Assembly: GCA_003244105.1 (NCBI GenBank)
Contig: QHBK01000008.1
Coordinates: 1-64,000, forward strand
Direction: 5' to 3'
Length of the DNA: 64,000 bases
From: Candidatus Eremiobacter antarcticus
GTDB lineage: Bacteria > Vulcanimicrobiota > Vulcanimicrobiia > Eremiobacterales > Eremiobacteraceae
Below the pieces are notes generated by a model, which saw only the letters and a program-made list of their open reading frames with translations, was not told where the DNA came from and did no database searches. A program made the translations under genes and the position numbers. Positions 34,123 through 41,876 of this stretch are shown here, one piece after another; the first letter of the stretch is position 1; each line of letters opens with the position of its first letter.

Positions 34123-34777
34123 GACTTGTCTCGGACGCGCGAGCGTGCGCTTCCAACGCCTCGATGCGAGCTGTCAACGCAGCGATCGCATCCACGGTCG
34201 GATCAGGCATATCCACCTGAGGGACCACCGTCTCGGCGACCTTTTTTCCGTCTTGCAACACGATGCGCCCGGGAACGCCGACGACGGTGCTGTTGGGGGG
34301 GACGGATTTCACGACCACCGCCCCCGCCGCGATCTTCGAGTTCGCTCCGATGACGATGGCCCCAAGAATCGCGGCGCCGGCCCCAACCACGACGCCGTCT
34401 TCCAGCGTCGGGTGGCGCTTGCCGTGCTGCAGGCTTGTGCCGCCCAGCGTCACGCCTTGGTACAGCGTGCAATCGCGGCCCACGTTCGCCGTCTCGCCGA
34501 TGACCACACCCATCCCGTGATCGATGAACAGTCCTCCACCTAACTCCGCCCCGGGGTGGATCTCGATGCCCGTAACCCACCTGACGAGGTGCGACAGGAG
34601 GCGGGGAACGACGGGCAGCCCCATGCGCTGCAGCGGGTGAATGAGACGATAGGCGACCACCGCATGGAAGCCTGGGTAGGCCAGCAGGACCTCGAGCTCG
34701 CTCTGAGCCGCCGGGTCTCGCTCGAAGCACGCCTGCCAGTCTGATCGGAGTTGGCGAACAATGGATTCGCGCTGCAT
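34103..34777 (-). CDS. cysE: Serine O-acetyltransferase
   Basis: 224 residues. An N-terminal helical domain ([16 protein letters not shown]) leads to the left-handed beta-helix with hexapeptide repeats. It carries the catalytic segment [20 protein letters not shown], with the His of FIDHG, and [16 protein letters not shown]. The enzyme makes O-acetylserine from serine and acetyl-CoA, the first step to cysteine. The C-terminal 40 residues are a Pro/Ala/Glu-rich extension. It is translationally coupled to cysS by overlap. The 150-bp gap before it contains an 8-bp GC hairpin (34825-34841) but no riboswitch-like structure. Confidence 0.95.
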   Translation of the reverse strand: MQRESIVRQLRSDWQACFERDPAAQSELEVLLAYPGFHAVVAYRLIHPLQRMGLPVVPRLLSHLVRWVTGIEIHPGAELGGGLFIDHGMGVVIGETANVGRDCTLYQGVTLGGTSLQHGKRHPTLEDGVVVGAGAAILGAIVIGANSKIAAGAVVVKSVPPNSTVVGVPGRIVLQDGKKVAETVVPQVDMPDPTVDAIAALTARIEALEAHARASETSHGASAL

Positions 34778-34928
34778 GTGTCCTGCCTAGATGACGAGTG
34801 ACGAACCGAAGGGTGAAACGAAGACGGGCGCGACGCGCCCGGTCAACAGCAGCAGCGGCAGGAGCGAGGAGAGCTTCTCGGGGGCGCCGACAGCGGCACC
34901 GCATATCTCGTCATCGCGACCAATCTTC

Positions 34929-36449
34929 TTAGCCCGACCGTAACTGCTCCTGCCGCGCGTGAGCGCCGGCGGCCAACGCGGCTGCGATGCGCCGGGCGAC
35001 GCGCTTCGGACCAAGCAACCGGAGCAAGAGCGGCAACTCGATTCCATGCTCGGAACCTGTGACCGCCAAGCGGATCGGACGGAACAGCGCCCGGCCCTTC
35101 ACTCCGTAGCGATCGCCAAGCTCTTGCAGCGACTGCTTCGATATGGCGTGCTCGAAGGCGGCGGCATCCGCCGCGCTCTCGGCGGATCTCGCGATGTCGG
35201 TGAGCATCTGACGCACGCGCTCGTCGTTCAACGCGTCAGTGACTCGTTCGTCGAGCGGCGGATCGGAGAGCAAGGCGTCCAGCTCGCGCGGCACATCCGA
35301 GAGAAGCTCGACATGATCGCTCAGCGCATCGGTCATGGCGAGGCGCCAGGTCGCATCGGAAAGCTCGGGCAACGTTTCCAAACGGCCGTCGGAGCGGGCC
35401 CAGTCCGCGAAGAGCTTCGTCCGTTCGTCCGGCGACCGGGCCCGCAGATACTGCGCGTTGAACCAGCGTAGCTTCGCGAGATCGAAGACAGCCGGACTTT
35501 TGCTCACGCGCTCGAGGAAGAAGAGTTCGACGAGCTGATGCAGCGTGAAGAACTCGCGGTCGTCGCCCGGCGACCACCCCAGCAGCGCGAGATAGTTGAC
35601 GAGAGCTTCGGGCAAAAAGCCCGCCTCGCGATACTCCGCCACCGATGTCGCGCCGTGGCGTTTGGAGAGCTTGTGATGATCGGGCGCCAAAATCATCGAC
35701 ACGTGGGCGAACAGCGGCAGCGGCAGCTCCAACGCCTCGTAGACCGCCACCTGACGTGGGGTGTTCGGCAGGTGCTCGTCGCCGCGCAAAACATGCGAGA
35801 TCAGCATATCGCTGTCGTCGATGACGGCGGCAAAGTTGTACGTCGGCGTCTTGTCCGATTTCAGGATGACGAAGTCCCCGATCGCGTCTGGCGGGAAATG
35901 CACAGATCCTCGCACCAGATCTTCCACATAGATGTCGCGTTGCGGCATGGCAAAGCGCAAGGTCGGCTTGCGGCCTTCGCGTTCCAGCTGGCTACGCTCG
36001 GCTCTCGTCAGCAGTCTGCACTTGCCCGAGTACTTGGGCGCGAGTTTACGTGCTTCGGCCTGCTCCCGTTCGGCCGCGAGCTCCTCGGCGCTGCAATAAC
36101 AAGGATAGGCAGCCTCGATCTCCAGCAGCCGGGCGGCAGCCACGGCATAGCGTTCGTGCCTTTCGGTCTGACGGTACGGCGCGTACGGGCCGCCGACATC
36201 GGTGCCTTCATCCCAGTCCAGGCCCAGCCAGCGCAGATCCGACTGGATGGCGGATTCGGATTCGACCGATGACCGAGCCAGGTCTGTGTCTTCTGAGCGC
36301 AGCACAACCGCGCCGCGGTGGTGACGGGCGAAGAGGTAGTTGAAAAGCGCGGTGCGCGCGCCGCCCACATGCAGCGCACCGGTGGGAGCGGGCGCGAAGC
36401 GCACTCGAACGGCAGGCGCAGTCATGGTCGCGGCGTCCTGCTTCATCAA
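34929..36449 (-). CDS. gltX: Glutamyl-tRNA synthetase
   Basis: 506 residues. The ATP-binding motif appears as RFAPAPTGALHVGGARTALF, with HVGG where HIGH is classical. The second motif is KLSKRHG in DHHKLSKRHGATSV. A zinc-type segment CYCSAEEL lies near residue 115. Whether it is discriminating or also charges tRNA-Gln cannot be settled by eye. The start overlaps the ispF stop by 4 bp. It continues the conserved ispD-ispF-gltX-cysE order of Firmicutes. Confidence 0.97.
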   Translation of the reverse strand: MMKQDAATMTAPAVRVRFAPAPTGALHVGGARTALFNYLFARHHRGAVVLRSEDTDLARSSVESESAIQSDLRWLGLDWDEGTDVGGPYAPYRQTERHERYAVAAARLLEIEAAYPCYCSAEELAAEREQAEARKLAPKYSGKCRLLTRAERSQLEREGRKPTLRFAMPQRDIYVEDLVRGSVHFPPDAIGDFVILKSDKTPTYNFAAVIDDSDMLISHVLRGDEHLPNTPRQVAVYEALELPLPLFAHVSMILAPDHHKLSKRHGATSVAEYREAGFLPEALVNYLALLGWSPGDDREFFTLHQLVELFFLERVSKSPAVFDLAKLRWFNAQYLRARSPDERTKLFADWARSDGRLETLPELSDATWRLAMTDALSDHVELLSDVPRELDALLSDPPLDERVTDALNDERVRQMLTDIARSAESAADAAAFEHAISKQSLQELGDRYGVKGRALFRPIRLAVTGSEHGIELPLLLRLLGPKRVARRIAAALAAGAHARQEQLRSG

Positions 36450-36934
36450 CGAAGCGCGCGCTCCGACCGTACGATGAGCGCAACGGCATAGGCCGCCATG
36501 CCTTGGCCCAGTCCGGTGAATCCCAGCCCTTCCGTGCGTTTAGCCTTGACGCTGCACTCCTCCATGGCAATGCCGGCGGCGCGGGCGACATTGCGCCGCA
36601 TCTCTAAAACGAACTGCGACAGCGCCGGCTGCTCCGCGACGATCGTGCAGTCGACGTTGCCGATTTCGTATCCCGCGTCGCGCAGCATCTCGGCGGAGCG
36701 GCCGAGCAGCTGCAAACTGTCCGCACCCGCAAAGCGCGGATCGCCCGCCGGAAAGAGCGTGCCGCAGTCGCCGAGCGCGCCTGCTCCCAACAGGGCGTCG
36801 ATGAGCGCATGCGCCGCAACGTCCGCGTCGGAAAAACCCTCGAGACCGCGTTCAAAAGGAATGCGGCAGCCCGCGATGATGAGCGGCCTGCCTTCCACGA
36901 GCGGATGAGCATCGAAACCGAAACCGATCCTCAC
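36446..36934 (-). CDS. ispF: 2-C-methyl-D-erythritol 2,4-cyclodiphosphate synthase
   Basis: 162 residues, standard length. The metal-binding start is GFGFDAHPL (Asp and His ligands), followed by GLEGFSDADVAAHALIDALL (third His ligand) and GDCGTLFP. The end has EGLGFTGLGQGMAAYAVALI. It cyclises CDP-ME-2-phosphate in the MEP pathway of isoprenoid synthesis. It overlaps ispD by 4 bp and gltX by 4 bp, so the three are translationally coupled. With ispD and ispH nearby, the MEP route, not mevalonate, supplies isoprenoids here. Confidence 0.97.
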   Translation of the reverse strand: MRIGFGFDAHPLVEGRPLIIAGCRIPFERGLEGFSDADVAAHALIDALLGAGALGDCGTLFPAGDPRFAGADSLQLLGRSAEMLRDAGYEIGNVDCTIVAEQPALSQFVLEMRRNVARAAGIAMEECSVKAKRTEGLGFTGLGQGMAAYAVALIVRSERALR

Positions 36935-37701
36935 GAGCGTTCTTGTCGCAACCGCCCCGCGCGTCGATCCTGTCTCGCGGCGGCCGATGCGGACAACCCC
37001 CCGTCGGATGGTCTCTCAAGAGCGCGTCGCGCGAGGACCCGCTCCGCGTGGATCAGATCTTCGGGGGTCGTGATCTTGAGGTTTTCGTAAGAGCCCGCAA
37101 CGATGGCGATGGGAACGGAGCCGAGGCGTTCGACGAGTTCTGCATCGTCGGTTCCGACATAGCCGTCGGCCTCGGCTTGCTCGTGCGCTTCGTACAGGCG
37201 TCGGCGCGAAAAGGCCTGCGGCGTTTGCGCCGCCCACAGGCGCTCGCGAGGGATCGTCTTGAGGACTGCTCCGGCGTCGTTGGACTGTTTGATCGTGTCG
37301 GTCACCGGCACGGCGCTGATGGCAGCCCCGCAGTCCACGCTCGCACGTATCACCGCGGCCACAACCGAGTGCGTCACAAACGGCCGCGCACCGTCGTGCA
37401 CGACGACGATGTCGATATGCTCAGAGACTTCCCGCAACGCCGCGAAGACCGAGTCCTGGCGGCGCTCACCGCCCAGCACGATGCGGCCCACTTTGCCGCC
37501 GCCGAAAGTGGCGGCAAGCCTTGTGAACGACGGCTGATCGTCACGTTCGCATGCGATGACCATCTCGTCGATCAGCTCGCACGACGCCAGCACCTGCAAC
37601 GACCAGGCCACGACCGGTTTTCCGCCCAACTCCATGAGCTGCTTGGGTCTGCCCATGCGCGCGCCGTGCCCGGCGGCCGCGAGGATCGCGCAGGTAGCTA
37701 T
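36931..37701 (-). CDS. ispD: 2-C-methyl-D-erythritol 4-phosphate cytidylyltransferase, start codon abnormal
   Basis: It forms CDP-ME from CTP and MEP. The first available ATG (37656) falls inside the CTP-binding loop at RMGRPKQ. Yet the bases upstream encode CAILAAAGHGA, the expected start of the nucleotide-binding fold, in the same frame. Between the upstream in-frame stop and that ATG there is no ATG, GTG or TTG; the nearest odd start would be ATA at 37701. An ATG overlapping the yacL stop (TGATG at 37707-37711) would give the normal N-terminus if one base had been lost in CGGCG. The rest is typical (VHDGARPFV, DTIKQS, AQTPQAF). It is either a non-canonical start or a one-base deletion. Confidence 0.85.
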   Translation of the reverse strand: MATCAILAAAGHGARMGRPKQLMELGGKPVVAWSLQVLASCELIDEMVIACERDDQPSFTRLAATFGGGKVGRIVLGGERRQDSVFAALREVSEHIDIVVVHDGARPFVTHSVVAAVIRASVDCGAAISAVPVTDTIKQSNDAGAVLKTIPRERLWAAQTPQAFSRRRLYEAHEQAEADGYVGTDDAELVERLGSVPIAIVAGSYENLKITTPEDLIHAERVLARRALERPSDGGLSASAAARQDRRAGRLRQERS

Positions 37702-37708
37702 CGCCGCA

Positions 37709-38761
37709 TCACCGTTTGAGTTTCGCGAAGATCATGCGCCCGGCAGCCGTCTGCAGCACAGAGGTCACCAGCACGTCAACCTCTTCCCCGATGGAACGCC
37801 TGCCGTTTTCGACCACGATCATCGTCCCGTCGTCCAGATATGCGACGCCTTGGTTCTGCTCTTTGCCGTCCTTGATGATGTTGACCGACATCTCTTCGCC
37901 CGGAAGCACGACCGGCTTGAGCGCATTGGCAAGCTCGTTGATGTTGAGCACGCTCACCCCTTGCACGCGTGCCACCCGGTTGAGATTGTAGTCATTCGTC
38001 AGCACTTGCGCGCCCAGCTGGCGCCCCAACGTCACCAGTTTCCCGTCGACGTCGCGTTCCGGGGTGTCGTGGTCTGTGATCTCTAAGCCCTTTGACGCCT
38101 CGCGCAGCTTGTTGAGGATCTCAAGCCCGCGCCTGCCTCGGCTGCGCTTGACCGGGTCGGCCGAATCTGCGATCGCTTGCAATTCCTTCAAAACGAACTT
38201 CGGCACCAACAAGCGGCCGTCCAGAAATCCGGCTTGGACGATCTCAAGGATGCGGCCGTCGATGATCACCGAGGTATCCAAAAGCTTCGCCGCCACCTCG
38301 CCGCTTTGCATGGTTCCCTTCGCCCACCAGTTGAGTCGCTGCCGCAAGCCGACGCGCACGCCGACGTAGCCGAAGAACAGCGTGATGAGCGCGTAGAGCA
38401 CGAAGGAGATGGCTGGCCCGAAATGCGGCAGCAGCACGAACGTGTTGAAGATGTCGCGGACGAGGAAGGCCAGCACGAGCCCAACGATCAGACCGATGGC
38501 GCCGGACAGCGCTTCGGCCGGGTTGCGCTTTGCGATAGCGTCCTCGATGGTCTTGACCAGGCGTTCGAAGGCTCTCAGCAATGCCGGAGAAGCGGCTACC
38601 CCGACGAGCGTGCCCAGGATGGGCAGTCCGACGAAGCGGGCGAAGGCAGACGGACTGCCGGCGCCCACCGGCCAGTGCAGGATGAGCGAAAGCCAGCGGC
38701 CGGCCAACAGACCAAGCAAACCGAACAGGATGGCGAAGACGATGCGAAAGACTAGATTCAC
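37709..38761 (-). CDS. YacL-like PIN/TRAM-domain membrane protein
   Basis: About 350 residues from the GTG at 38761; a 31-residue upstream extension lacks membrane character. Four hydrophobic helices (residues about 5-130) precede a PIN nuclease domain with the acidic residues LLDTSVIIDGRI, VLKELQ and LTNDYNLN, then a C-terminal TRAM domain (MSVNIIKDGKEQNQGVAYLD). This is the architecture of Bacillus YacL, a membrane-bound putative RNase of unknown target. It precedes ispD, as in Firmicutes. Confidence 0.9.
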   Translation of the reverse strand: MNLVFRIVFAILFGLLGLLAGRWLSLILHWPVGAGSPSAFARFVGLPILGTLVGVAASPALLRAFERLVKTIEDAIAKRNPAEALSGAIGLIVGLVLAFLVRDIFNTFVLLPHFGPAISFVLYALITLFFGYVGVRVGLRQRLNWWAKGTMQSGEVAAKLLDTSVIIDGRILEIVQAGFLDGRLLVPKFVLKELQAIADSADPVKRSRGRRGLEILNKLREASKGLEITDHDTPERDVDGKLVTLGRQLGAQVLTNDYNLNRVARVQGVSVLNINELANALKPVVLPGEEMSVNIIKDGKEQNQGVAYLDDGTMIVVENGRRSIGEEVDVLVTSVLQTAAGRMIFAKLKR

Positions 38762-38765
38762 AATG

Positions 38766-39983
38766 CTACGATGAGAGATCGGGTGCGAGAAACTCGGCAC
38801 AAACGGAGTTCGCGAGCAACCGGCCGCGCTTGCTGAGTCGAACCGACTCCCCATCCACTTCGAGCAGGTCGGCGGCCAAGCATTTTTTTACCGCGCGCGC
38901 GAACGCCCGCTCCGGATCGATTGCAAAACGGCGGCGAAAGTCGGCGTACTCGATGCCCTCTCGCAAGCGCAATGCGAGCATGGCCGCCTCTCCGACCCGG
39001 GCCGCAAAGCCAAGGCGCTCCTCTTCCTCCCGGGGCTCTTGCTCGCGCTCGACGGCGTTGCAGTACGCGTCGAAGGAACGCAGGTTTCGGTAGCGCAGGC
39101 CCGCCCGATAACCGGAGGCGGACAGACCGTACGCAATGCAGTCGCGCTGGCGCCAGTATCCGATATTGTGAGCGCACTCGAAACCGGGCCGGGCGAAATT
39201 CGACAGCTCATAATGGATGAAGCCGGCATCCGTCAGGATGTCGTCTGCGATCTCGAGTGCGGCCGCCACCGCGTCGTCGTCGGGAAACGCTCGAGGATCG
39301 CGGCCATGCCAGGCGGCATAGGGCGTATTGTCTTCAATCGCCAGCCCGTAGACGGAGACGTGATCGGCACCGCACGCAACCGCGGTGGTCACACTGCGCT
39401 TGAACGACTCGATGGTCTGGCCCGGCGAGCCCGCGATCAAATCTAGGCTGATGTTGTCGAAACCCACGGCGCGCGCCGCTTCATAGAACTTCAGTGCTTG
39501 CTCCGCGGTGTGATCGCGGCCCAACGCGTGCAGCTCGCGGTCGTCGAACGATTGCACGCCGATGGACAAGCGGTTCACCCTCGCCTGAAGCCAGGCGGAC
39601 AGATCTGAGGCGTCACGGGCGGGATTGGCTTCCATCGTGAATTCGATCGCGCCCGGATGATCGCGAAAGCTTCGTTCGGCTTCCTCCGCCGGACGGCTGC
39701 GCAACGCTGCCGCCAGTCGATCGATGTGCGAGACCGGCAGCAGCGACGGCGTGCCGCCCCCGAAATACAACGTCTGCAGCGTGGCAGGCGCGGGCATGCG
39801 GCCAATCTCGTGCAGCAGGGCGCTCAGGTAACGCACGGAGCGGCGCTCGTCGTAGACGACTACCGAGAAATCGCAGTACGGACAGATGCGATGGCAAAAC
39901 GGCAGATGCACGTAACAGCCGATGCCCGCGTCCGATGTGCGCTGTGGCCACTGAGGGGCCTTGAGCGCGCGCGCCGTCGTCAT
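38766..39983 (-). CDS. hemW: HemW-like radical SAM protein (heme chaperone family)
   Basis: 405 residues from the ATG at 39983, which overlaps the fakB stop as ATGA. The radical-SAM cysteines are C30, C34 and C37 in CYVHLPFCHRICPYCDF. GGGTPSLLP and ETIESFKRS-type segments (GQTIESFKRS) match the HemN/HemW family. The missing extra N-terminal Cys motif of true HemN favours HemW, which transfers heme rather than oxidising coproporphyrinogen. The C-terminal winged-helix domain is present (RLSKRGRLLANSV). It ends 5 bp before the yacL start. Confidence 0.88.
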   Translation of the reverse strand: MTTARALKAPQWPQRTSDAGIGCYVHLPFCHRICPYCDFSVVVYDERRSVRYLSALLHEIGRMPAPATLQTLYFGGGTPSLLPVSHIDRLAAALRSRPAEEAERSFRDHPGAIEFTMEANPARDASDLSAWLQARVNRLSIGVQSFDDRELHALGRDHTAEQALKFYEAARAVGFDNISLDLIAGSPGQTIESFKRSVTTAVACGADHVSVYGLAIEDNTPYAAWHGRDPRAFPDDDAVAAALEIADDILTDAGFIHYELSNFARPGFECAHNIGYWRQRDCIAYGLSASGYRAGLRYRNLRSFDAYCNAVEREQEPREEEERLGFAARVGEAAMLALRLREGIEYADFRRRFAIDPERAFARAVKKCLAADLLEVDGESVRLSKRGRLLANSVCAEFLAPDLSS

Positions 39984-40822
39984 GGCAAGAAGATGATCCC
40001 GACCGCTCCCGGCCCCGCATGCGTGCCGACCGTGGGTCCCACGCTTGCGACGACGAGCATCGCAGGCTCGAGCGCATTTCTGATGCGTTGCGCGATCGAA
40101 CCCGCCACGTCCGGCGCGACGGCATGAAGCACCGCAAAGCGGGCTGTGCCCTTGGAAGCTATGCGAGAGATCGCGATCTGCACGAGTCGATCGACCGCGC
40201 GCGCGAACGTGCGCACCTTGCCATATTCTGCCACTTCGCCGTCTTGCAACGTGATGATGGGGACGATTCTCAAGACGTTTCCCAGCAGTCCGCGCAGCTG
40301 CCCGATCCGTCCGCCACGGGCGATGTATGTGAGGCTCGGGACCGTCGCATAGAGCTCGACACGCAAGCTGTCGCTGCGAACTTGGTCGCAAACGGCGGAA
40401 CGGCTGGCTCCGGAGCGGGCGCTTCGGGCGGCCTCCAGCGCGAGCAGTCCTAGACCCAGCGAGACGCTGCGCGTGTCGATCACGCTGATCGACCCCTCAT
40501 CCACCTCTTTCGCCGCAATCAGCGCCGAGCCGTATGTGCCGGAAAGCGCCGCGGAAAGGTGCAGGGAGACGATGCTGTCCGCGCCTGCGTCCAGCAAGCT
40601 TTTGTACACCGCCGCAAACGCCGCCGGCGGCGGCTGTGATGTCGTCGGCGGGTGTGCATCGTGCTCCAACCGCCGGTAGAACTCTTCCGGCGTAAGATCG
40701 ACGCCGTCGAGGAACTGATCCGAACCGAAGCGCACGCCCAGCGGCACGGTCGTGACGCCGTTTTCAGCGGCGAGCGTTCCTAAGTCGGCGCTCGAGTCGG
40801 TAACGATCGCAACGCCACCCAC
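39980..40822 (-). CDS. DegV-family fatty-acid-binding protein (FakB)
   Basis: 280 residues with the DegV fold. It opens VAIVTDSSADL. The phosphate and acyl-binding marks are TSQPPPAAF (residue 62 on), LSAALSGTYGSA and LTYIARGGRIG, the same positions used by FakB proteins. FakB presents a fatty acid to the kinase FakA, which converts it to acyl-phosphate. The adjacent plsX and the FakA homologue support this role strongly. Its stop overlaps hemW and its start abuts the plsX stop, so the cluster is one operon. Confidence 0.9.
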   Translation of the reverse strand: MGGVAIVTDSSADLGTLAAENGVTTVPLGVRFGSDQFLDGVDLTPEEFYRRLEHDAHPPTTSQPPPAAFAAVYKSLLDAGADSIVSLHLSAALSGTYGSALIAAKEVDEGSISVIDTRSVSLGLGLLALEAARSARSGASRSAVCDQVRSDSLRVELYATVPSLTYIARGGRIGQLRGLLGNVLRIVPIITLQDGEVAEYGKVRTFARAVDRLVQIAISRIASKGTARFAVLHAVAPDVAGSIAQRIRNALEPAMLVVASVGPTVGTHAGPGAVGIIFLP

Positions 40823-41863
40823 TTAGGTGGCGGCCTCGACGCTCGCCGGCGGCAGCGTCGACAGCATGCTTCCGATGCTCCCTACCAGATCGAGCTGCAC
40901 GGCCCGCAAGGCGACGCGGCAGGCGTTGACGACGGTTTTTGCGTCCGCGCGCCCGTGTCCGATGATGCACACTCCCCGGACGCCAAGGAGGGGCGCGCCG
41001 CCGTGTTCGCGATGGTCGAAGCGCTTTCGCACCGCACGCAGCGACGGCTTGAGGACAAGGATGCCGAGTTTCCCGCGCAAGGTGGAGAGCGCCGTCTCCT
41101 TGACCACGCCGAAGAAGTATTCGCCGGCAGATTCCGCGAGCTTGAGGGCCACGTTGCCCACAAAGCCGTCGCACACGACCACATCGGCGTCTCCCAAAAG
41201 AAGATCGCCTCCTTCGACGTTGCCGATGAACTCGACCGGCGCTGTCGAGAGCAGACTGAATGCCGCCTCGGTCAGTGCGTTGCCCTTGCCTTCTTCCGTG
41301 CCCACCGACAACAGCCCGACTTTGGGTGAAGCGATGTTGAAGGCAACCTTCGCGTAGGCTGAGCCCATGATGGCAAACTGGAGGAGCCATTCGGCGCGAC
41401 AATCGACGTTGGCGCCCGCATCCAACAGCAGCATCGGCCCCTTGCGGGCAGGCCAAGCAGTGGCGAATGCGGGCCTCGCGATGCCCGCCAGCGTGCGCAA
41501 GCGGATGGTGGCGAGCGCCAAAAACGCCCCGCTGTTGCCGGCGCTGAAGACCCCCTGTGCAGTGCCGTCGCGCACGAGCTGTAAGCTCGCGCCCATCGAC
41601 GTCGAGGCGCCCCGGCGTATGGCAGCCGCCGGCGCTTCGTCCATCGCGACGACGCCGTCTGCGTGTACGACGGCGACGTTTGGAGGAACGCCCGTGCCAG
41701 GCAACAGCCGTTCAATGCGCTCGCGGTCGCCCACGATCACGACGCGGCATCCGAGGATTCGGGCGGCATCGCAAGAGCCCGCGACGATCTGCTCGGGCGC
41801 GTAGTCGCCGCCCATACCGTCGACTGCGATGCAGACGTCGGCGGCTCTCTTCTCGTTCGTCAC
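40823..41863 (-). CDS. plsX: Phosphate acyltransferase PlsX
   Basis: 346 residues. It opens with IAVDGMGGDYAPEQIVAGSC, the family signature, and continues with LLDAGANVDC, NAFEGGD-like FIGNVEGGDLLLGDADVVVC and GVCIIGHGRADAKTV. The enzyme swaps acyl groups between ACP and phosphate to make acyl-phosphate, the donor for the first phospholipid acylation by PlsY (not in this window). It sits between fakA and fakB, so acyl-phosphate from exogenous fatty acid and from ACP meet here. The stop is directly followed by the fakB start. Confidence 0.97.
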   Translation of the reverse strand: MTNEKRAADVCIAVDGMGGDYAPEQIVAGSCDAARILGCRVVIVGDRERIERLLPGTGVPPNVAVVHADGVVAMDEAPAAAIRRGASTSMGASLQLVRDGTAQGVFSAGNSGAFLALATIRLRTLAGIARPAFATAWPARKGPMLLLDAGANVDCRAEWLLQFAIMGSAYAKVAFNIASPKVGLLSVGTEEGKGNALTEAAFSLLSTAPVEFIGNVEGGDLLLGDADVVVCDGFVGNVALKLAESAGEYFFGVVKETALSTLRGKLGILVLKPSLRAVRKRFDHREHGGAPLLGVRGVCIIGHGRADAKTVVNACRVALRAVQLDLVGSIGSMLSTLPPASVEAAT

Positions 41864-41876
41864 CTGCTGGTTCTAG

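Noticed and set aside
34778-34928. Possible T-box or cysteine riboswitch between gltX and cysE, as found in Firmicutes
   Set aside because: The T-box consensus is absent, the gap is only 150 bp and contains just an 8-bp GC hairpin (34825-34841) with no T-tract.
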